Shown piece by piece: positions 61,187 through 64,000 of a stretch of 64,000 bases of DNA. The stretch comes from Lachnospiraceae bacterium (lineage in GTDB: Bacteria; Bacillota; Clostridia; Lachnospirales; Lachnospiraceae), in the NCBI GenBank assembly GCA_017621815.1, contig JAGASK010000013.1, positions 124,001 to 188,000 of the forward strand. The letters run 5' to 3'. Position numbers and translations under genes: made by a program. The stretch's first letter is position 1, and every line of letters begins with the position of its first letter. The notes under the pieces were generated by a model. That model was not told the origin of the DNA, did no database searches, and saw nothing but the letters and a program-made list of their open reading frames with translations.

Positions 61187-61732
61187 TTACTTATAAGTGA
61201 GTAAGTCCTCTACGGGTTTTCTTTTGGGAGCGGCAGGCTCTTCATCGGGATAACCGATGGGAATAAGAGCGGTGATTTCCTGATTTTCGGGAATCTCTAA
61301 AAGAGAAGCTGTTTTAGCTTCGTCAAAGATACCCATGATAACAGTACCGAGTCCTTTTTCGTATGCTGCCAGGCAAAAGCTTTGGGCAGCAATGCCGGCA
61401 TCAAACATCTGCCAGGAATCTTCTTTGGCAGTTGTGAAAGAACCGTCACGTTCGTAGCCGCTGCGTCCCTTTATGTAAGTAATGGCAATAAGCATAGGAG
61501 CATTTTCAATGATAGCGCCGTTCTTAGGGAACATTTCAGTGCATTCCCTGGCGATTTTGTTTTTTAATTCACCTTCCACTGCAATGTAGCGGGCGATTTG
61601 CGTATGCTTCCAGCTGGGCGCATAAGAAGCTGTTTCAATAATTTCGTTTAACAATTCGTGGCTCACAGGTGTTTCCTTGTATTTACGGATGCTTCTGCGG
61701 CCTTTAATACATTCTTTTGCAGTCATTTGCAC
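61187..61732 (-). CDS. Nitroreductase family flavoprotein
   Basis: The 181-residue protein has the small nitroreductase fold: KGRRSIRKYKETPVSHELLN at the FMN-binding N-terminus, ASYAPSWKHTQIARYIAV, and FCLAAYEKGLGTVIMGIFDE, with ALIPIGYPDEEPAAPKRKPV near the end. Members reduce quinones, nitroaromatics or flavins with NAD(P)H; the substrate is not deducible. Monocistronic. Confidence 0.9.
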   Translation of the reverse strand: MQMTAKECIKGRRSIRKYKETPVSHELLNEIIETASYAPSWKHTQIARYIAVEGELKNKIARECTEMFPKNGAIIENAPMLIAITYIKGRSGYERDGSFTTAKEDSWQMFDAGIAAQSFCLAAYEKGLGTVIMGIFDEAKTASLLEIPENQEITALIPIGYPDEEPAAPKRKPVEDLLTYK

Positions 61733-61877
61733 ACTCCTATCTGCCTTGAAAACAGGCTGAATACATTTTTACTATCATAGCATAGAAGGGATTTTCTTGC
61801 AATATGTCTTTGAATCTAGTATACTGGCAGTAGCATTTTACGCATGGCAGAAAACATGAAAAAGGAGGTTTTTCATT

Positions 61878-62261
61878 ATGGCAACAGAGTTTGTGGAAAG
61901 AAAAAGATGGCTGTTTTTCGGTCTTCCATTTACTTTTACGAAATATATTGTGAAGGAAAACACAATTACAATAGACAGCGGTCTTTTGAAAAAGATTGAG
62001 AACGACTGTTATATGTATAAAGTACAGGATGTGGAGCTTGTTTCATCCCTGACAGAAAGGATTTTTGGTCTGGGAACCGTTATTTGTTATACGGGCGATA
62101 CTACGCACCCAAAACTGGAGCTTGTACATATTAAAAATGCCAGGGCGGTAAAGGATTTTATTCTGGAGGCATCAGAGGAAGCCAGAATGAAACGGCGTAC
62201 CATCAGTACGCTGGATATCGGTGCAGGCGAAATTGATGATATTGACGGAGACGGTATCTGA
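61878..62261 (+). CDS. Bacterial PH-domain protein
   Basis: The 127-residue protein starts at ATG 61878 behind AAAGGAGG. Residues ~10-105 match the bPH2-type (YdbS/YdbT-like) fold: LPFTFTKYIVKENTITIDSG, LKKIENDCYMYKVQDVELVS, IFGLGTVICYTGDTTHPKLE and LVHIKNARAVKDFIL. Unlike typical relatives it has no membrane helix. An acidic C-terminal tail (GEIDDIDGDGI) follows. Function unknown. Confidence 0.82.
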   Translation: MATEFVERKRWLFFGLPFTFTKYIVKENTITIDSGLLKKIENDCYMYKVQDVELVSSLTERIFGLGTVICYTGDTTHPKLELVHIKNARAVKDFILEASEEARMKRRTISTLDIGAGEIDDIDGDGI

Positions 62262-62338
62262 TGCGGGGTTAGATAAGCTGTGGAGAGTGTTTTGTTCCAC
62301 TGAGATGGTCCGCAAAGCGTGCGTCGTCAGGTAAAAAC

Positions 62339-62375
62339 AGGCGGTATGAAGGAAACATCATACCGCCTTGCTTTT
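62339..62375. terminator. Bidirectional terminator
   Basis: AGGCGGTATGA/TCATACCGCCT, an 11-bp perfect stem between convergent genes. The minus-strand side is followed by GTTTTT. Confidence 0.8.
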
Positions 62376-62768
62376 GCCTGCGGCGAGCAGGCGTTCAAAC
62401 AGAAGACCTGCAAGGAACCAGTTTGGAAAGTAATCCAGGCGCACAACCTCTTTAATATTCCAGCGGCTGCGTCCATAGTTCCAGGGGCAGAATTTTTTTA
62501 AGGTAAGGAAACGTCCTGTCAGATATTCTCCGGTAAAAATACAAACAGCGTAAATACTTCCTCTTATATAGGAAGGAAACATTTTTACCAGACGAAACAG
62601 CGGAGTAAGAAAACAGGCGCTTCCATAGATAGGGAACATCCAAAGGGAAGTTTGTCCCTTAAGGGTAAATTCCCGCCTCCTTAAGGAAAGCAGGGAAGTA
62701 TAAATAATCTCCATACACCAGCCGGTAAGGCCGCATTTAAAAAAGTTTTTAATCAATTTTTTCATCAT
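62358..62768 (-). CDS. PF06541-type membrane protein (putative ABC permease, CmpB-like)
   Basis: From the start codon at 62768 (MMKKLIKNFFKCGLTGWCME) the protein has 136 residues. It shows the PF06541 pattern: SLRRREFTLKGQTSLWMFPI, YGSACFLTPLFRL, CIFTGEYLTGRFL and RLDYFPNWFLAGLLFERL, with about four membrane helices. The family is annotated as a putative ABC permease but lacks proof. The open frame upstream to 62969 runs against folC and is not coding. Start codons of this gene and folC are 36 bases apart, divergent. Confidence 0.8.
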   Translation of the reverse strand: MMKKLIKNFFKCGLTGWCMEIIYTSLLSLRRREFTLKGQTSLWMFPIYGSACFLTPLFRLVKMFPSYIRGSIYAVCIFTGEYLTGRFLTLKKFCPWNYGRSRWNIKEVVRLDYFPNWFLAGLLFERLLAAGKSKAV

Positions 62769-62804
62769 AAAATCATTATTGGCATTGGAAGGAAAAATAT
62801 ACTT

Positions 62805-64000
62805 ATGGAAGAAAAAAAAGAAGAAAATGCAGAAAATGAAATGTCCTTCAAGGAGGCAATGGATTATATTGACAGCCTGCAGGCTTATGGAATTGTGCCT
62901 GGACTTGAAAATATCAGAAATCTTTGTGAAAAGCTGGGCAATCCCCAGGATGATTTGAAATTTATACATATTGCAGGAACCAACGGAAAAGGCTCGGTGC
63001 TCTGCTTTGTATCCTCTATTTTAAAGGAGGCAGGCTATCGTACGGGAAGGTATATATCCCCAACCATCTTTGATTACAGGGAAAGAATTCAGATAAACGG
63101 CAGAATGATTTCCAAAAAAGATTTATGTGCCGGAATGACCAGGGTGAAGGAGGCCTGTGAAGAGCTGGTAAAAGAAGGAGAACCTCAGCCTACGCCTTTT
63201 GAAGTGGAAACAGCTCTGGCCTTTTTGTATTTTAAGGAAAAGCAGTGTGATATAGTGGTGCTGGAAACCGGCATGGGCGGAAAACTGGATGCTACCAATA
63301 TCATTAAAAATACAATAACAGCTGTTTTTACATCTATAAGCCCGGACCACATGAAATTTCTTGGAAATACACTGGCCGAAATTACGGAAGTAAAGTCAGG
63401 GATTCTTAAAAGAGGCTGCAAAGCAGTGACGGTAAGCCAATATCCGGAGGTAATCGAAGTGCTGAAGGAGAAGTGCCGGGAAATGCAGGTTCCCCTTGTT
63501 ATGGCAGAGCCGGAAAAGGCTGTAAAGGTGAAAAGTACACTGGAGAGCCAGAGGTTTTCCTATAAAGAATATAAGGATATGATGATAATGCTTACAGGGC
63601 GCTATCAGATTGATAATGCGGTTCTCTCCCTGGAGGTTGTCAGGACTCTTGGTGAAAGCGGTTATCCTGTTACGGAAAAGGCAGTAAGAAAAGGACTGGA
63701 AAATGCAAAATGGCCCGGAAGATTTCAGCTCCTTCACAAAAAGCCTGTATTTATTGCGGATGGAGCGCATAACAGGGACGGAGCCGCAAGGCTTGCGGAT
63801 TCCATTCGTTTTTATTTTACAAATAAAAGAATAATATATATAATGGGAGTGTTGAGGGATAAGGAGCAGGAGGAAATCATTAAAGAGACCTGTCCCTATG
63901 CGGACCAGATTTTAACTGTTTCCACGGAAGGAAAACGAGGGCTTTCCGCTTATGAACTGGCTTGTGAGGTCAAAAGGTTTCATAAGAATGTAACGGCTCT
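62805..64000 (+). CDS. folC: Folylpolyglutamate synthase/dihydrofolate synthase, 3' end beyond the window
   Basis: ATG 62805 follows GGAAGGAAAAA; 398 codons are visible and the frame is open to the end of the window, so the C-terminus is missing. Motifs: P-loop HIAGTNGKGSVLCFVSSILK, the omega-loop region FDYRERIQINGRMISK, VVLETGMGGKLDATN, and SPDHMKFLGNTLAEITEVKS. The C-terminal domain starts near PVFIADGAHNRDGAARLADS. It adds glutamate to (dihydro)folate. It starts divergently from the PF06541 gene. Confidence 0.95.
   Translation, partial: MEEKKEENAENEMSFKEAMDYIDSLQAYGIVPGLENIRNLCEKLGNPQDDLKFIHIAGTNGKGSVLCFVSSILKEAGYRTGRYISPTIFDYRERIQINGRMISKKDLCAGMTRVKEACEELVKEGEPQPTPFEVETALAFLYFKEKQCDIVVLETGMGGKLDATNIIKNTITAVFTSISPDHMKFLGNTLAEITEVKSGILKRGCKAVTVSQYPEVIEVLKEKCREMQVPLVMAEPEKAVKVKSTLESQRFSYKEYKDMMIMLTGRYQIDNAVLSLEVVRTLGESGYPVTEKAVRKGLENAKWPGRFQLLHKKPVFIADGAHNRDGAARLADSIRFYFTNKRIIYIMGVLRDKEQEEIIKETCPYADQILTVSTEGKRGLSAYELACEVKRFHKNVTA

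Noticed and set aside
62769-62969. N-terminal extension of the PF06541 gene
   Set aside because: This part is antisense to the folC start and includes a poly-Phe shadow of the Lys/Glu-rich FolC N-terminus.

Overview
The window looks like a Firmicutes chromosome of the Lachnospiraceae/Clostridia type. The evidence is the gut-clostridial gene content (C_GCAxxG_C_C and DUF1540 proteins, PF06541 permease, FabK instead of FabI, a T-box before thrS, LplB/LplC-type sugar transport with a membrane AraC regulator), strong AGGAGG ribosome sites and moderate GC. I cannot name the genus from sequence alone.

Positions 1 to about 19,300 are the distal part of an integrative and conjugative element (ICE). 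It begins inside a CD1108-type NlpC/P60 conjugation protein, followed by an ArdC-like protein, a small overlapping gene and a SpoVG-like protein. An AT-rich cargo block (2.9-12.2 kb) follows: an XRE-ABC ATPase fusion with a BceB-like permease, a LytTR/GHKL two-component system, and a two-gene operon of unknown proteins whose promoter carries a tandem repeat that looks like the LytTR target. The block ends with a VanZ-like gene flanked by two copies of a ~420 bp repeat, each encoding a small Cro/C1 regulator. The backbone resumes with an XRE regulator, a ~750 bp structured leader, a large InlB-repeat surface protein, a class B sortase and a tyrosine integrase next to the presumed right end.

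Positions 19.6-40.4 kb are chromosomal: a SEC-C protein, a C_GCAxxG_C_C protein, a T-box leader governing a small membrane protein and thrS, a GT39-like glycosyltransferase, a nine-gene type IV pilus operon (with a PilM-PilN fusion), DUF1540 and lipoprotein genes, the infC-rpmI-rplT operon with an attenuated leader and an AUU start, an LtaS-like sulfatase, PepD and an AI-2E family exporter.

Positions 40.4-48.2 kb form a sugar-uptake locus: a membrane AraC regulator divergent from a solute-binding protein gene (broken by a frameshift), two permeases and a GH2 beta-glucuronidase-like enzyme.

Positions 48.2-58.4 kb hold a DUF975 gene, a tRNA-Pro with anticodon AGG and the fatty-acid synthesis operon acpP-fabK-fabD-fabG-fabF-fabZ-accDA-(pseudogene)-fabH-fabT. 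This operon has three evenly spaced FabT-like palindromes at its promoter, fused accD-accA and no accB or accC. The remainder holds an RlmD/TrmA-type methyltransferase, pyrBI, a nitroreductase, a PH-domain protein, a PF06541 protein and the start of folC, which runs off the right edge.

Nothing here is a clear CRISPR, restriction or phage-defence system. The best candidate for something undescribed is the LytTR-regulated DUF pair on the ICE (8.1-10.0 kb).
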